Shown: piece after piece, positions 21,380 to 32,899 of the stretch
How the letters are laid out: each line of letters starts with the position of its first letter
Numbering within the stretch: position 1 is the first letter of the stretch
From: Bimuria novae-zelandiae CBS 107.79
Taxonomy: Eukaryota; Ascomycota; Dothideomycetes; Pleosporales; Didymosphaeriaceae
NCBI GenBank assembly: GCA_010015655.1
Contig: ML976681.1
Coordinates: 125,576 to 189,575 of the forward strand
DNA: 64,000 bases
Direction of reading: 5' to 3'
The notes under the pieces: generated by a model
Databases searched by the model: none
Told to the model about the DNA's origin: nothing
What the model saw: the letters and a program-made list of their open reading frames with translations, nothing else
Made by a program: the position numbers and the translations under genes

Positions 21380-22480
21380 TAACTCTTCGTTAAAGATAAC
21401 GTCCTGGGTACTTATCACTTTGCCAAGTAACGGTATCCATATTTGGTAGATATTTAATAATTGGTATCCAACTAGATAACCAATCCATGCCTTTAGATTA
21501 AGACGTTGTAGGCGTGATTTGCCTTAGTAAGTATCATTAGTTATTGCAAATGCCTTGCAGCTGTACGCTTTTAAGTGTATAGTATTAGGTTTTCGTAGTA
21601 ACGTGACTATCCTATTACTAAAAGCGACTCGTGTAAAGAATATCTCGTATGGTGTTTTCTAGTGATTTGCATAGTTTGGTGTTCAATTATAGAGGTATAC
21701 AGTGGCTCTTGTAATCTCAGGCCATAGCTCCCAGGATAGGTTGGCATTAAGTCGTATAGCACGAGCTTTCTTCTTGTTTACACCCCCTAAGCGTTCTGCG
21801 CCTCTATTTTATAATTATGTATCTAGTGCGAAAGGCTCTATAATTATTCCTTAGGTTATTAACTATTTCTTAACTTTTAGTTTAACTATAGCGATCTTGT
21901 TATCTGCTTTAATAGTCTTAATAGAGATGTTGTAGTGGTTCTTAAGGAATAAGATAAATACTAAAAGGGCATTAATAATTAACTTTACTATTTAGTAATT
22001 TATAAAGTAGAGGTCTTATTACATGCCTAAAAACTTATTAGTAATTAGTATTTAACTCTTCTCTTTAGTAACTCCTTGGATCTCGTATGTGTGGAAGTTA
22101 ATGCTAAGCCTCTCTCTAGGTCCATCTTCGTTTATTCGTGGGGCGTGGCTTATCTACTGTCTAGACTTTACTCTCCCGCATAAGTTGCAATTCATAGTTA
22201 TAATGCCTTTAACACGTACCCCTTTAGTTTGCTACACTAGGTGTTTAATAGCCGCTAGGCCTGGGTGTCCTAGTCTTTTGTGCCATAGTATAGCTAAGGC
22301 CTTTTATAGTCCTCTTTTGGTTCTTGTAGTGATCTTATGTGTGTGATATGTGGCAGGTGGTAGCGGATTATATTCCAGCACCCACTATCTAAATATCTTA
22401 GTTATAATTCTAATAGCTCTGTTCTTAGCTCCTTAAAGAGTAGTTAGGTCTATTTATATATCCCACCAGATCCCTTTGTG
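21380..22480 (-). pseudogene. Cop3 integrase with HHCC zinc finger
   Basis: The minus strand at 22287-22241 reads LWHKRLGHPGLAAIKH, the intact H-x4-H half of the integrase zinc-binding domain (gag pre-integrase region). C-x2-C follows near 22210-22190. The catalytic core extends to about 21500. The plus-strand open frame at 22089-22346 is a shadow of this region. Confidence 0.8.
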
Positions 22481-22639
22481 CCTTAACAGTTAAAATGACA
22501 CTAAGTTACACAATAGGTCTAGGCAAATAGCTATATCTTATAGGGTTAATTTTATTATTCTAGTATTATTTTTTAGAGTAAGGTTAATAGACCTATATCC
22601 TCTAATCCACACTTTGGAATTTCCGGCCCATATATAGTC

Positions 22640-23444
22640 TCTGGGCAGTGGTGGTCGGAAACTATAAATATAATTAGGGTTATTAGTAATGTAGCAGGTT
22701 AATCCTAAGTTAAGGATAAATAACTTTTATAGTAGATAGTTAGTAGCATCTCTCCCTCCTGCTACTAAGTTAAAAGCTACTTTAGTAGCAGCAATTCTCT
22801 GGCCCTCTAGTTAATCTTTAAGGATCTTAGGCGTTAGAGTGTGCGATTATTTCGTAATTAGTGTTCTTAATTAGGTCCTGCTTTGTCCGCGAATTAGCCC
22901 CTGGAACGTTATGTCTTTTTTACGCTTAAATTGTATAAGCTCGCTAATAGTCTCGTTTAGTTTCTACTATTTAGGAGCCTTGTCTGGATTAAAATAATAG
23001 CAGTCCCTTATACTATGGCGTTGTTTACATGCAGGGCATTTTACTCCTCTTATAGTAGTAGGCTCTAAATCTATAGGCTATTTAAGCGTGGTGATTTTCC
23101 TACCCGCTGTACGTTGATTACGAGGTCTACCCTAGTTTTGTTTTAATAACGCGCTTTTAGCAGGATAGGCGTCCCTATCGTTGCCCTAGGTAGGTGCACC
23201 ACCTTTAGCGAAAAATAATGCATTATTAGACATAAATGCTTTATATTTCCCTAATCTAAGGGGATAATTTATTATCATGTGTTCTTAAAAGCGTTGTATT
23301 ATCTTTTTTCGATCTATGCTGGCTGCGAATCGACCATTATCTTAAAAATTTATAGACTATATAGGAGCAACCTTGTTTACAGCATCTATAAAGTCTTTTA
23401 TAATTATATTAATTTATAATAGCTTAGTAATTTAGAAGGCTTCT
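22640..23444 (-). pseudogene. Cop3 protease, CCHC knuckle and gag C-terminus
   Basis: Protease at about 22735-22690: FILNLGLTCYITNNP, a RIP-altered form of the LDSG-type site. Cop5 keeps the same site intact as LDSGSTCHITNNP. Zinc knuckle at 23063-23010: KCPACKQRHSIRDC, a complete C-x2-C-x4-H-x4-C pattern with no RIP loss. The gag frame is cut by Cop4a at 23444 and continues at 28750. Confidence 0.78.
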
Positions 23445-23669
23445 TGTGAGATTTAATAGTATTCTGTCACTTTGAGATGGTGTGATCTTGATAGTTAATA
23501 AAGTTAATTGATTGAGTGATGGAGATTGGCCGTAGGCGAGGTCTCTAGTACGTGTCGACCTAACGCTAGTACTAACTAGGATAGTGTGCAGCTGGAGGTG
23601 CGCCAGCCTTATATTCTTTACTACACTATTAACAATAGTGCAGGATTACAAAGGCCTTGTAATTAGACA
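23445..23669 (-). repeat. 3' LTR of Cop4a
   Basis: 225 bp, TGTGAGATTTAAT to TAATTAGACA in plus orientation. Followed inward by CACCCCCTTAGCTTAAG, the complement of the polypurine tract. Confidence 0.92.
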
Positions 23670-23810
23670 CACCCCCTTAGCTTAAGCACATCCTTAAGCT
23701 AAACGCTTTATAGTAATATCGGTCTATCCTTCTACTCTATTTCAAAGGCCTCCATCCTCTGCTGTAGATCCTGCAGGGTGACCTCTTAATTAGTGATCTT
23801 GTCTGATACA

Positions 23811-25461
23811 TTTGTAAGTCCTAGTTTATCCAGAAACTTGTTCCATTTGTTTACTGGCAGGGCCTTGGTTAGACCATCTGCCACCATATCCTCTAATCTC
23901 TAATAGGTAACATTAATTATTCCTTTAGCCACTTCCTGCCTTAGCCAATAATTGTGGATATCCACATGGCGCAGCTTGGTCTATAACTTTGCAATCTCTT
24001 TAGTAATAAGACGGATAGTCTATTAATTATTGTAATTAATTATGATTGGGTAATTGCTCACAGTGATCTAGAGCTCTCGGAGTAATCGCGAAGTGAAAAT
24101 AGCCTCCTTGGCTACCTGTGAAAGTGCCAGTAATTTAGCCTCTATTATTAATGTGGTGACTGTATCTTGTTTGCTTGCCTTCTAGGCAATTAGCCTACTA
24201 AATAGTTTAATAATGTATCCTTGTGAACTCTTGCGGTCTAGAGTATTATCGGCAAATAATGCGTTGCTGGCCACTTCTAGGGTGTCTGCCCCTTCTAACT
24301 ATAGACCTAGTGATCTGGTCTTTGTAAGATAAAGGAGGACTCGATTAGCGGTAGCATGATAATCCTCGCTTAGATTAGATAGAAAACGTGATAGTCTAGA
24401 GCTTGCAAAGGCAATATCTAGTTAAGTTGTAACTATAGTATAGAGAATTAATCTGACTTTGCGCTGGTATTAATTAACCTTAGCCTTAGTAGCTAGTCCT
24501 GTTCGCGGGAGTAATTTAATTAAAGTTATTAGCGTCTTATATCGCATCTCATGGTGATCTATGAGGCGAGATATCTTGTTAATGTATGAGGCTTGTAAAA
24601 GCCAGATCCTTCGCTTAGTGCGGTCTCTGATCACTTCAACTCCTAGAAACCACTGTAGATCTTTTCGGCCAGTTAGAGTAAACTTGGCGCTTATCTTTGT
24701 GATGGCTGCTTCTGCGGCCGATTTGTGATCTTTTTTATAGGCGATGATCAGATCATCTACATAGAAGAAGATGATGAGTCCTTCCTTGATGAAACAACAA
24801 GGCTCATGTGGGACTGTATTGAACCCTATATCGCGGAGTGCAGTAGTGAACTCTCTCTGCCAAAGTAGGGGAGAGATGCGCAGTCTATAGAGTGCTTTGT
24901 GTAGTTAGAGGATTGCACCTGCTCGTGTGTAGCCGCGAGGCATCCTTATGTAGATTTCTCTGTCTAGCTTTGCGTGGACAAAAGCGTTGGTGACGTCGTG
25001 TTAGATAAGCTCTAGGTCGAACCGGGCTATAATTAATATAAGCATGCGAAAGGATCGTCCTGCAAGCGTTGCGGCGTAAGTATCTTGTAAGGTAAGATGT
25101 CGCTGTTAATCGCCTCTTACTACTAATCTTGCTTTGCATTTCTGTAATCGATGGTGTTTGTCAAGCTTGTAAGTATATACCCACATGCAGTCAAGGATTT
25201 GATGACCTACTGCTTTCACTAGAGCGACTGCAACCTCACTCCAGGACTTCATTTCCTTGTGGCTCTGGAGATGAGATCGCTCGGCTTCCTTCCACATATC
25301 ATAGAGAGGGTGATCCTTGAGCTTGCTTCTGCAGGTGGGTGGTTCCGGTAGCAGGCTTCTGTGTGGCTTCTTACCCACAGTGATCATGCGTCTGAGCTGG
25401 GCCTTATCCAGTACCTTGCCTTGATACTTGCCACTGCTTCCTGCTTCCGTGCCTGCCATGA
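23811..25461 (-). pseudogene. Cop4a reverse transcriptase and RNase H
   Basis: RT starts in the open segment 25459-25106, which begins MAGTEAGSSGKYQGK and includes DCMWVYTYKLDKHHRL and then KARLVVRGD, the RVT_2 entry block. The catalytic site at 24763-24752 is YVDD, intact, in FFYVDDLIIAYKKD. The stretch near 24680 reads KDLQWFLGVEVIRD. RNase H ends with LRHVDIHNYWLRQEVAKG near 23990-23930 and ADGLTKALPVNKW near 23880. Few stops. This is the best-preserved RT in the window. Confidence 0.88.
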
Positions 25462-25889
25462 ATGCCGCGGCCTAAGGACTGACTTGTTTTTGCCCTAATT
25501 ACACTCTTGGGGATAGTTCAGCTTAATTATCTCTAGCTAGTAATTAGGCAAGGAGTGCAACTAGTAGCGGTGTTAATAGAGGTGTTAGATACTTATAATT
25601 AAACTTCCTGCCTTGCCTGTACCCCGGGGTCCCTTTATCCTCTTCCCCTGGTGCCTTAGTGATTGTCTCATCTTCATAGAAGGACTCTGTGGCTTGACCC
25701 TGGCGAGGTGAGGGAGGTAACTCTACCGATTGTACCTATGCTGCTATCTCTTCTAAGGTGCTGTACATGAGATTATCTATTAGGTCTTTAGTCTTGCCTA
25801 AGAACACTGTGTCTTTATTAAATATTACATCGCGAGTGCTAATTGTCTTCGCGAGTGAGGGGATCCATATCCTCTAGATGTTAGATAAT

Positions 25890-26720
25890 TAGTAGCTAAC
25901 AATGTAACTAATCTATGCTTTAGGATCTAATCTTTAAAGTTTGCTCTTGCCACGCTTTATATTGTTAGTTATTGCAAAAGCTTTGCAGCTATAAGCCTTA
26001 AGGTAAGTTTAATTAGGCTTCTTTAGTTAAGTGACCACGCCGTTTTAAAAGGCCACTATTATAAAGAATACTTCGTATGGTGATCTCTAGCGATTGGCGT
26101 AGTTTAGTATTTAATTATAAAGGTAGACTACTACCCGTGTAATCTTAGGCTATAGCTACTAGGGTAGGTTAGAGTCTAGTTACATCGCGCGCGCTTTCTC
26201 CTTAATTACACCCCCTAAGCGTTTAGCCCCTCTATTTTATAATTAAGTATTAGGTGCTAAAGGCTTAATTCTAATGCCTTATGCTAAGCACTACTTCTTA
26301 ACGTTTACTTTAATAGAGAAGATCTCGTTGTCTAATTCGATAACTTTTACTATAACTTTAAATTGTACTTTTATAAATAGTACAAAGGTGCTAAGTTGCT
26401 TGATAATGGATCGTGCCGGGCGATTATCCTTAAAGTAGAGGTCCCAGGTGAAGCCGGAGAATCTGTTAGTAATAAGCATCTAACTCTTCTCTCCTATTAA
26501 GCTATCTACTTTAAAGTCATGAAAGTCGATTGCGATTCTCTCTCCAGGGCCTTCCGTAAGCTCTTTAGGTTGTCTGCGGATTTGTCGCTTGAGTTTAGCT
26601 CTGCCGCAGGCGTCGCATTTAACTATAGTAAGTCCTTTAATCCTCACCCCCTTAGATTGCTGCACTAGGTGTTCGAGTGCCTAAGGTCCTGGGTGGCCTA
26701 ATTACTTATGCTAGGTAATT
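25890..26720 (-). pseudogene. Cop4a integrase
   Basis: Open segments 26665-26480 and 26479-26291 together cover the zinc finger end (VKCDACGRAKLKRQ, C-x2-C intact) and the start of the catalytic core (IAIDFHDFK with the first Asp, then NRFSGFTWDLYFKDNRP). They are split only by local stops, and the frame continues to about 26040. Integrase inserts the cDNA into the genome; this copy is broken by scattered stops. Confidence 0.85.
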
Positions 26721-27130
26721 GCGCTTGCTTTCTATGGCCTGCGCTTCGTTCTTGAGTTGGTTTTATGCGCTGCTAGCGCACTATTGGCAATAGTGTAGCC
26801 TACTAGGGCTAATCTATATTTTAGCACCCATTGGCCATGCATCTCTTCTAGTTCTGCCAATATTGTATTATCTTGTCGCTTTAGTGTTATTAGTTCTGCT
26901 CGCGTGTCCCACCAAAAGCCTTGCCTCCAAAGTAATCGGAACGATACAAGATTATAGAGCAGATTAGGGCAATAAGTAATATTATCTAGTCGTATTATTC
27001 AATTACCTCTTGCACTCCGTATGTTAAGATAAACGCTCTCGTATCCTTTAATCTATATTTATGTATTCCCTGCCTATATAAAATCTCCTAGCGCCGGTGG
27101 TCAGTATAAGACAAAGCAATCGATGTCGTT

Positions 27131-28483
27131 AAAGATATGGCAAGTTGTGCCTAAATCGAGTATGGCTAAGCATCGTAATAGGTACGTGTAAAAGGATGCG
27201 GCGTTAAAACTCGCTAGGATTTTAGTAATTTAGCGTCCATCTAGTCACTTATCATTAGCCTTAGTAATTCGAGTTAGAGTAGAAGTGTGTGATAGTTTAA
27301 TTATAGGTACTTATAATCTAGCCCTCTTTATCATCCTTAGGCTTTCTTAAAGCTCTAGGTCATTCTCTAACCTAAATTTAATCAAGGCAGCTATGCCAGG
27401 CTTTGGCCTAAACTAATCTAGTTACTTATCTAGGAAGGCGTAGAAGCAGTCTTGTAGACTATAGCGTTATTTACAAGTAGGGCACTTAAGGCTACTAACT
27501 ATTGTTAGCTTATCGTCTGTAATCGCGGACCGCTTGGCTTTAGTACTATAACCAGTAGATTGTTGTTTACGAGATCTTCTCTAATTTTTTAATATTGCTG
27601 CTTTATCCACAAGAGAGGCGTCCCTGTCTATAGCCTGGGTGGATTTACCACCGTTAGCGAGAGATGAACCTGTAGTAGTAAAAGCGCCCTTTTATTTACC
27701 CTTAATTAGGTGCTATAGAATTATATAGTCTTAGAAAAGTTTTATTATATACTTTCGTAAGATAGCTGCATCCTTGCTTCCGTATTATTAGAAGGTCGTT
27801 ACCTATATAGGTGCGACATAGACAACTGCCTTTATAAAGTCTTCTTTAACTAAGTCTAGCCTTTAGAGCTTTAGGACCTAATTAGTCTTTGCTTCTATAG
27901 CTGCATAATTATACTTAGATAGCCATGTAGCCTATAATCTGACTGTTCTTATTGGCTTAAGGGCTTCTTAATACCTTGTCTTAGATCGTCTGTATTCGTC
28001 TTGCAGATCTACCCTAACTATAATTATAAGGTTATTAATCTACTGCCTAATTAATTAATCTAAGATATAGTAGTTGTTCTAGAGATACGCTGAGACTATT
28101 AATTAGAGAAAGGTAACTACTTAATTTAGGCTATTTTGCTCCTCTTAATACTCGCGGTCTATAATCTTGTATATCTCTAGCTATCCCTTATAATAGTCGC
28201 TATTGTCTTTGTATGCTTTCGCGCCTGCTGTCGATAGATGTGAGGGCATTCTTGGTATATTATTTGGATTCGCAGTCGCGTAAGCCGTGCTTGGCTAGTA
28301 GCTTCCTATCGCTGGGGGCATCGGCATCGCGGGTTTCTGCTTTAGTTCATCCGTTAGCACTAGGTCAATAATACTCCAGACCTTTAGGAATTAGTATCTT
28401 GTTTTAAGCTGTTTAAGCCATGGCGTATAGTTTGTGTAGTTAGTCAGGATCACCGTAGGATCTCTAAGGGTCGATAGGGCCAT
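27131..28483 (-). pseudogene. Cop4a gag, CCHC knuckle and protease site
   Basis: Gag begins at ATG 28483 (MALSTLRDPTVILTNY). Knuckle at 27492-27441: LKCPTCK, stop, RYSLQDC, with His changed to Tyr. Protease at about 27180-27131: AILDLGTTCHIF, with Asp-x-Gly kept. Stops lie at Gln/Trp codons. Gag and pol are in a single frame, as in many copia elements. Confidence 0.8.
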
Positions 28484-28519
28484 TTTAATTGGCTTGATTA
28501 AGGCAGTGAGACTCTTAAT

Positions 28520-28744
28520 TATGAGATTTAATGGTATTCTGTCACTTTAAGATAGTGTGATCTTGATAGTTAATAAAGTTGATTAATTAAGTAATAAAGA
28601 TTGGCCGTAGGCGAGGTTTCTAGTACGTGCCGACCTAACGCTAGCACTAACTAGGATAGTGTGCAGCTAGAGGTGCGCCAGCCTTATATTTTCTACTACA
28701 CTATTAACAATAGTGCAGGATTATAAAGGCCTTGTAATCGGACA
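28520..28744 (-). repeat. 5' LTR of Cop4a
   Basis: 225 bp. The terminal TG is changed to TA (TATGAG for TGTGAG). The primer-binding site lies at 28519-28502 on the minus strand, ATTAAGAGTCTCACTGCC. Confidence 0.92.
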
Positions 28745-28749
28745 CTTTT

Positions 28750-29324
28750 GCTTCCGTAGCTGCTTTGTCGTACTTAGCTAGCCAAGTATCCTATTATTAA
28801 GGGCTTCTTATTAGCTTAAGTGCCGCACGGTATCTAGTACGTGCTTATTCTCGTTTGAGTTAGTCGCTTATGCCAATTGTCTTCTGTAGATTAGTAATCC
28901 ACTATTATAGTGGCTTGTCTGGCAGGTAACATGTGCGCAGTAGGTGCGGTAACATAGTTAATTAGATAAACGCAATAATATACTAAAGACTTAATTACTC
29001 CTTCTTATATTTATGTTAATCGCTCTTATATTGCTTAAAGAGGATCTTGTAGTATTTAAGGTCTTCTTTAAAAGCCTTCTAGCCTCTAGCTAATAGTTTA
29101 GTTAGTCTTATTAGGACTTTAATATTCGCGGCTAGTGCGTAGTTAGTAACAACTAGAGCCCTTATTAGTAGCGGTTTTAGGGTTAATAGCGTGGTTGAAT
29201 TTAGATTAACTTTATCTTAAATGTTATGTACTACGCATCTTGCCTAGAGTTGTGTTCTCTACCCCCTGTAGTCTGCGGAGGTGTTTAGGTGTACCGTAGA
29301 ATCGCGGTTTGAGAGTTGCGCCAT
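28750..29324 (-). pseudogene. Cop3 gag N-terminus
   Basis: Minus-strand ATG at 29324, then MAQLSNRDSTVHLNTSADYR, a start typical of UBN2-type copia gag. The frame continues to the Cop4a insertion with scattered stops and resumes at 23444. Confidence 0.75.
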
Positions 29325-29356
29325 ATTATATTAGTCGGGGCAGTAAGACTCTTAAT

Positions 29357-29528
29357 TATTAAATAGTATAATAAGTAGATGTTAATGCAACTTAATAGTA
29401 TTTATTATTTTTTTTTTATATTCTCTACTGTGTTTAGTTGGTTTCGGATATTTTGCTAGTGTGCCAAGCCAAGTAGTCCCTGCTTAATTATACAGATCTG
29501 ACCTCATTGCAGCTTATTCTATCTGACA
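29357..29528 (-). repeat. 5' LTR of Cop3
   Basis: 172 bp, same length as 19109-19280. The start reads TATTAAATAGTATAATAAG against TGTCAGATGGTATGATAAG in the other copy: every difference is C-to-T or G-to-A. Confidence 0.9.
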
Positions 29529-29533
29529 ACCGT

Positions 29534-31602
29534 GGTGTTTGTATTTCCTAGTAGGTGTGTAATATAAATATTAAATTCTACTATCTATTTAGACTACCTA
29601 GCTTATTATTAATTAAGCTTCTTGGTCGTCGTAAGGTGCGTAAGATTAAGGTAATTAAAAAATACTTTTATTTAGTACTTAGCTCCTTTAAGCTACGGTT
29701 CTTATTACTTAAAATAATTAATAATTACTAGTAATTTCTTATTATAGATCTCGTAATTAAGCTTACTCCTAAAAGCTTTTTTATATAATAAAAGACTAGT
29801 CTTTACTTCTTATTATTATATTCTTATAGTAGTACGGCTCTTAGCGCATAATCTAACGCGTTCGTGTAAATATAATATTACTACTCTATATTATATATTT
29901 ATAGTAGGGGTGCTATTAGGAATAGGTATTTTAGCTATTTAGAAGCCTTCTTTTCTACCTCTTATAGAGGTCGCTAGTTTCCTTTTTTCGTGAGTTCCGT
30001 TAGCAGAGCGGTAACCTTAGAGTAGTTTTTAATAAACCTATAATAAAAGTTAGTAAAGCCTAAAAAGGACTAGATATCCCTTACTAATTCTAGTAGTAAT
30101 TATTTTTTCATTATCGTAATCTTCTTTAGGTCCATTTTAACGCCCTCTTAGGATATTACAAATCCTAGATATTCCATCTTGGTAACGTAGAATTTATATT
30201 TTTTAAGGTGTAAGAGTAGTTAATACTTTTATAACTTTTATAATACTTTATAAACATGTTCTTTATATTTTTCTAAGGTTTCGCTTAAATACACTAGTAT
30301 ATTATTAAGATATGCCATATAGAATACATCTAAGTATTTATATAATACTTAATTTATTAGCTCCTAGAAGATTACTAGGGCATTTATTAGTCCTATTAAT
30401 ATAACTATATACTTAAAGAGGCCATATCGCGTGCGGAAAGTTAATTTTTACTTATAACTTTTTATAATTTAAATCCTATAGATTCTATTCTAGATATTAA
30501 ATTTTGTAAACTACTTAGCTCCTTAGAGTCGATCTATAAGCTCTATTATTAATAGTAATAAGTAGTAGATTTTTATAGTTATAGCGTTTAGCTATTTATA
30601 ATCTACGTAAAGTCGCAGCCTATCGTCCTTTTTATAAATAATAAGTATAGGGAAAGCTATAGGACTCTAACTGGGTTACTATTTCCCTAAGCGTACATTC
30701 TTCTGTATTAGCTCTTTTAACTCTTTTTTATTTATTTATAGGTAAGGGGCCTTAGGCACTCTAGCTATAACTTAGCTCTCTTTACTAGTAGTATCTCGTA
30801 ATCCTACTCCTTATATTTAGGTAGAATAGTCTTGTCGTATTCCTTAAATAGGTTTATAAATTCCTTATATTCTTCTAGTAGACCTAGATTATTAGAAACT
30901 ATCTTAGCTTCCTAGACCTATATATAGTGTACCTATCCTAGGTGTCACTTTAAGATCCTATCTATCTTATAAACTAATATTTCTTATATTATAAATAGTT
31001 AGTTCTTCTTTCTTACCTAGGGTTCCTAGAGAGTTTCCCTTTCGCTAAGACTTATCTAAGCTATTAATAGTAGATTTTAGGAAAGGATTATATATTTAAT
31101 TTAGATTATCCGTATATTGTGTTGCTCTAGCTATTTGTATATAATAATGGCTTTAATGTCTCCTATCTCCGCGATAGTAAAGACGTGTTAGCTCTCTAGG
31201 CCTTTTATATTAACTTATACTAGTGCTATTTTAAGGCGTAACTAACCGTTACCGTATCCTTACAAATAGGTCCTATTTATAAGTCCTATTTACAGCGGTA
31301 TTCTCTTATTACGATATAGAATATTATATCTTTTAACTACCTATAAGGTAATTAAACACGCGTCTGACCCTAGGTTAATAAGTACTATAACACGATACCC
31401 GTATACTATAATATTTTTAATTAAGCGTTTCTTAACTTGGCAAGTGTTTACTTAATAAGCTATAATAATTATACTATTACTAGTGTTGCTTGTTGCCTAG
31501 TAATAATCTAGTTTTTTAAATTTTTTAACTAACTTTCTATAGCTTCCTAAATCTAATTCTTAACTTATGCTAATTTCGAGATTTCCTAAATCTTATACTA
31601 CT
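29534..31602 (-). pseudogene. Gyp2 protease, reverse transcriptase and RNase H
   Basis: Protease at about 31395-31348: VLINLGSDACLIT, a LIDSGSDA-like site with D to N. RT from about 30900 to 30020; the catalytic block near 30330-30300 reads AYLNNILVYL, i.e. YLDD with both Asp changed to Asn by G-to-A, followed by SETLEKYKEHVYKVL. RNase H at about 30000-29560 leads into integrase, which Cop3 cuts at 29533. Heavy RIP. The protease end lies next to the solo LTR at 31608. Confidence 0.8.
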
Positions 31603-31607
31603 TATAT

Positions 31608-31876
31608 TATCGGGAGGACTTGTTGCACTAGTGCTAAAAGGAAATACTTGATAACGAGTTACATTGGGTTGATTGATGCTTGTTTTTTCGTTCTATCTAC
31701 TGAGGAGTGAAGTATATCGCGGGGTATAGAAGCTAGTCCCATATGGGGTTCGCTCCATACACATAGTGTTTTGCAACACGATAGAGGCCTTAATAACTAT
31801 TAACAGAATGCTCGCTCCTTCGCACACGCACCTTCCTTGTAACATGCCTAAGGCCGTTAAAGTTGTTAATCCGACA
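31608..31876. mobile_element. Solo LTR in Gyp2 (269 bp)
   Basis: Flanked by TATAT at 31603-31607 and 31877-31881. Ends TATCGG..CCGACA; the first TG has become TA, and TGTCGG would be the exact inverse of CCGACA. It has little RIP compared with its surroundings. No partner LTR with this sequence was noticed in the window. It probably arose by LTR-LTR recombination of a full element. Confidence 0.8.
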
Positions 31877-31881
31877 TATAT

Positions 31882-32448
31882 TATTATTAATATAATACAT
31901 AGGTCTCTTTAATCCTATTAGATTTATATACTCCTGGTAACCTATATTAAGTATAACCTAGAGTTAGGCTCTCGTTCTAAGCTAATATACCATGCCTAGA
32001 GTAGTTATTAGAGGAAGCTACTTCTTCCTATAGGCTTAGGTGTGTAATGTATTATAGGTGACACTAGTTTTATAGAATTAATATATAATCCTTGTCTTTT
32101 CTTAGCTATATTTTCCCTATTATCGTGTTAAGGTCTTAAGGGTCTAGGCCCTAGGGAAACTAGCCTATCTTAAACTTCTACTATTAGTAAAGTTTATAGT
32201 TATTATTAAAGCATTAGTACTATCTATTCTACTTATAGTACTTAGTTTAGTATATAGGGAAGTGCTCGTAATAGTTATTAAATATATTATATTAACTCGT
32301 CTTTAATTAATAATAATTTAAGTCCCCTAAAAAATAAGTAGTCTTAAGTTAAGCTTTAAAGTGCCATTAATATCCCTTACGTATGTATTACTACTATTTA
32401 GCGCGTTTATATTATTCTAGTATTATAACCTGGCGTAGGTAATGCTCT
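31882..32448 (-). other. Gyp2 internal remnant between solo LTR and Lin1
   Basis: AT-rich RIP-altered sequence between the gag knuckle (about 38850) and the protease (31395) of Gyp2. No domain could be read. Ends with GTAGGTAATGCTCT (32435-32448), the first copy of the Lin1 target-site duplication. Confidence 0.5.
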
Positions 32449-32472
32449 TGGTTAGTTGGTTGGTTGGTATTC
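32449..32472 (-). repeat. 3' tail of Lin1, (CCAA)n type
   Basis: Plus strand reads TGGTTAGTTGGTTGGTTGG, i.e. about five tetranucleotide units in the minus direction, directly abutting the duplication. Confidence 0.8.
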
Positions 32473-32699
32473 ATTTTACGTCTCTTTAATGGGGATTAAG
32501 TCCACCATCTCGCCTCCCAAAGGGCATATACGACGTGCTAAGCTATAGAATTACAGTGCTAACACACTACCCTAAAAAGCATTTCTTGCCTGCGCGGGTA
32601 TTACTACCATTTCAGAACTATAGCTCCCCTTCTAGTTAGGGAGGCTAAGCGATGTATATATATTAGGGTAGTTTCCTTACATTTTAAGGCATCTATGTG

Positions 32700-32776
32700 C
32701 TAAGAGAGAGAGAGAGCGAGTGTGTGTGTGTGTATATATATGTGTAGGGGGAGGGGAAAGAGAGGAAGAGGGGTAG
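32700..32776. repeat. Microsatellite in Lin1 3' UTR
   Basis: Successive (AG)n, (TG)n, (TA)n and G/A-rich blocks: AGAGAGAGAGAGCG, GTGTGTGTGTG, TATATATATG, then GGGGGAGGGG. Lies between the RNase H end and the tail. Confidence 0.85.
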
Positions 32777-32899
32777 GGAGTATTATAGCTATTATACTAG
32801 ACCTAGTTCTTGCTAGGTACTACATTGCTTGTTACTGTTACAGGGCTGCAGGAGCTAGCGGGGACAAATCTTAGTGTAGTACTGTGTGAGTTAGGTAAA

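Larger units (their letters stand above)
23445..28744 (-). mobile_element. Cop4a: complete copia element (5300 bp) nested in Cop3
   Basis: LTRs of 225 bp at 23445-23669 and 28520-28744; duplication CTTCT (23440-23444) versus CTTTT (28745-28749), a single C-to-T. One gag-pol frame on the minus strand starts at ATG 28483. Cop4b (40197-45496, plus) has the same length, and positions convert one to one (Cop4a = 68941 minus Cop4b), so I see no indels. RIP is light: open segments of 62-117 codons survive, including 25459-25106. The RT site is intact here but mutated in Cop4b. Confidence 0.93.
19109..29528 (-). mobile_element. Cop3: Ty1/copia element inside Gyp2, itself carrying Cop4a
   Basis: LTRs of 172 bp at 19109-19280 and 29357-29528, terminal repeat TGTCAGAT/ATCTGACA, duplication ACCGT at 19104-19108 and 29529-29533 (exact). 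Net length without Cop4a is about 5.1 kb. Minus-strand order is gag (ATG 29324, MAQLSNRDSTVHLNTSAD), CCHC (23060-23010), protease (22690-22640), integrase, RT, RNase H. The right LTR has TG changed to TA and other G/A changes; the left LTR is cleaner. The primer-binding site at 29356-29339 reads ATTAAGAGTCTTACTGCC, shared with Cop4. The polypurine tract reads AGCTAAAGGGGTG. Confidence 0.9.

Noticed and set aside
22089..22346. 85-codon plus-strand frame
   Set aside because: Shadow of the Cop3 integrase, which reads LWHKRLGHPGLAAIKH on the other strand.
24885..25139. 84-codon minus-strand frame
   Set aside because: Wrong frame of the Cop4a RT; the right frame gives TNAFVHAKLDREIYIRMPRG in the same bases.
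32700..32776. Promoter-like purine and TG/TA tract
   Set aside because: A plain microsatellite in the 3' UTR of a dead LINE; no evidence of promoter function.
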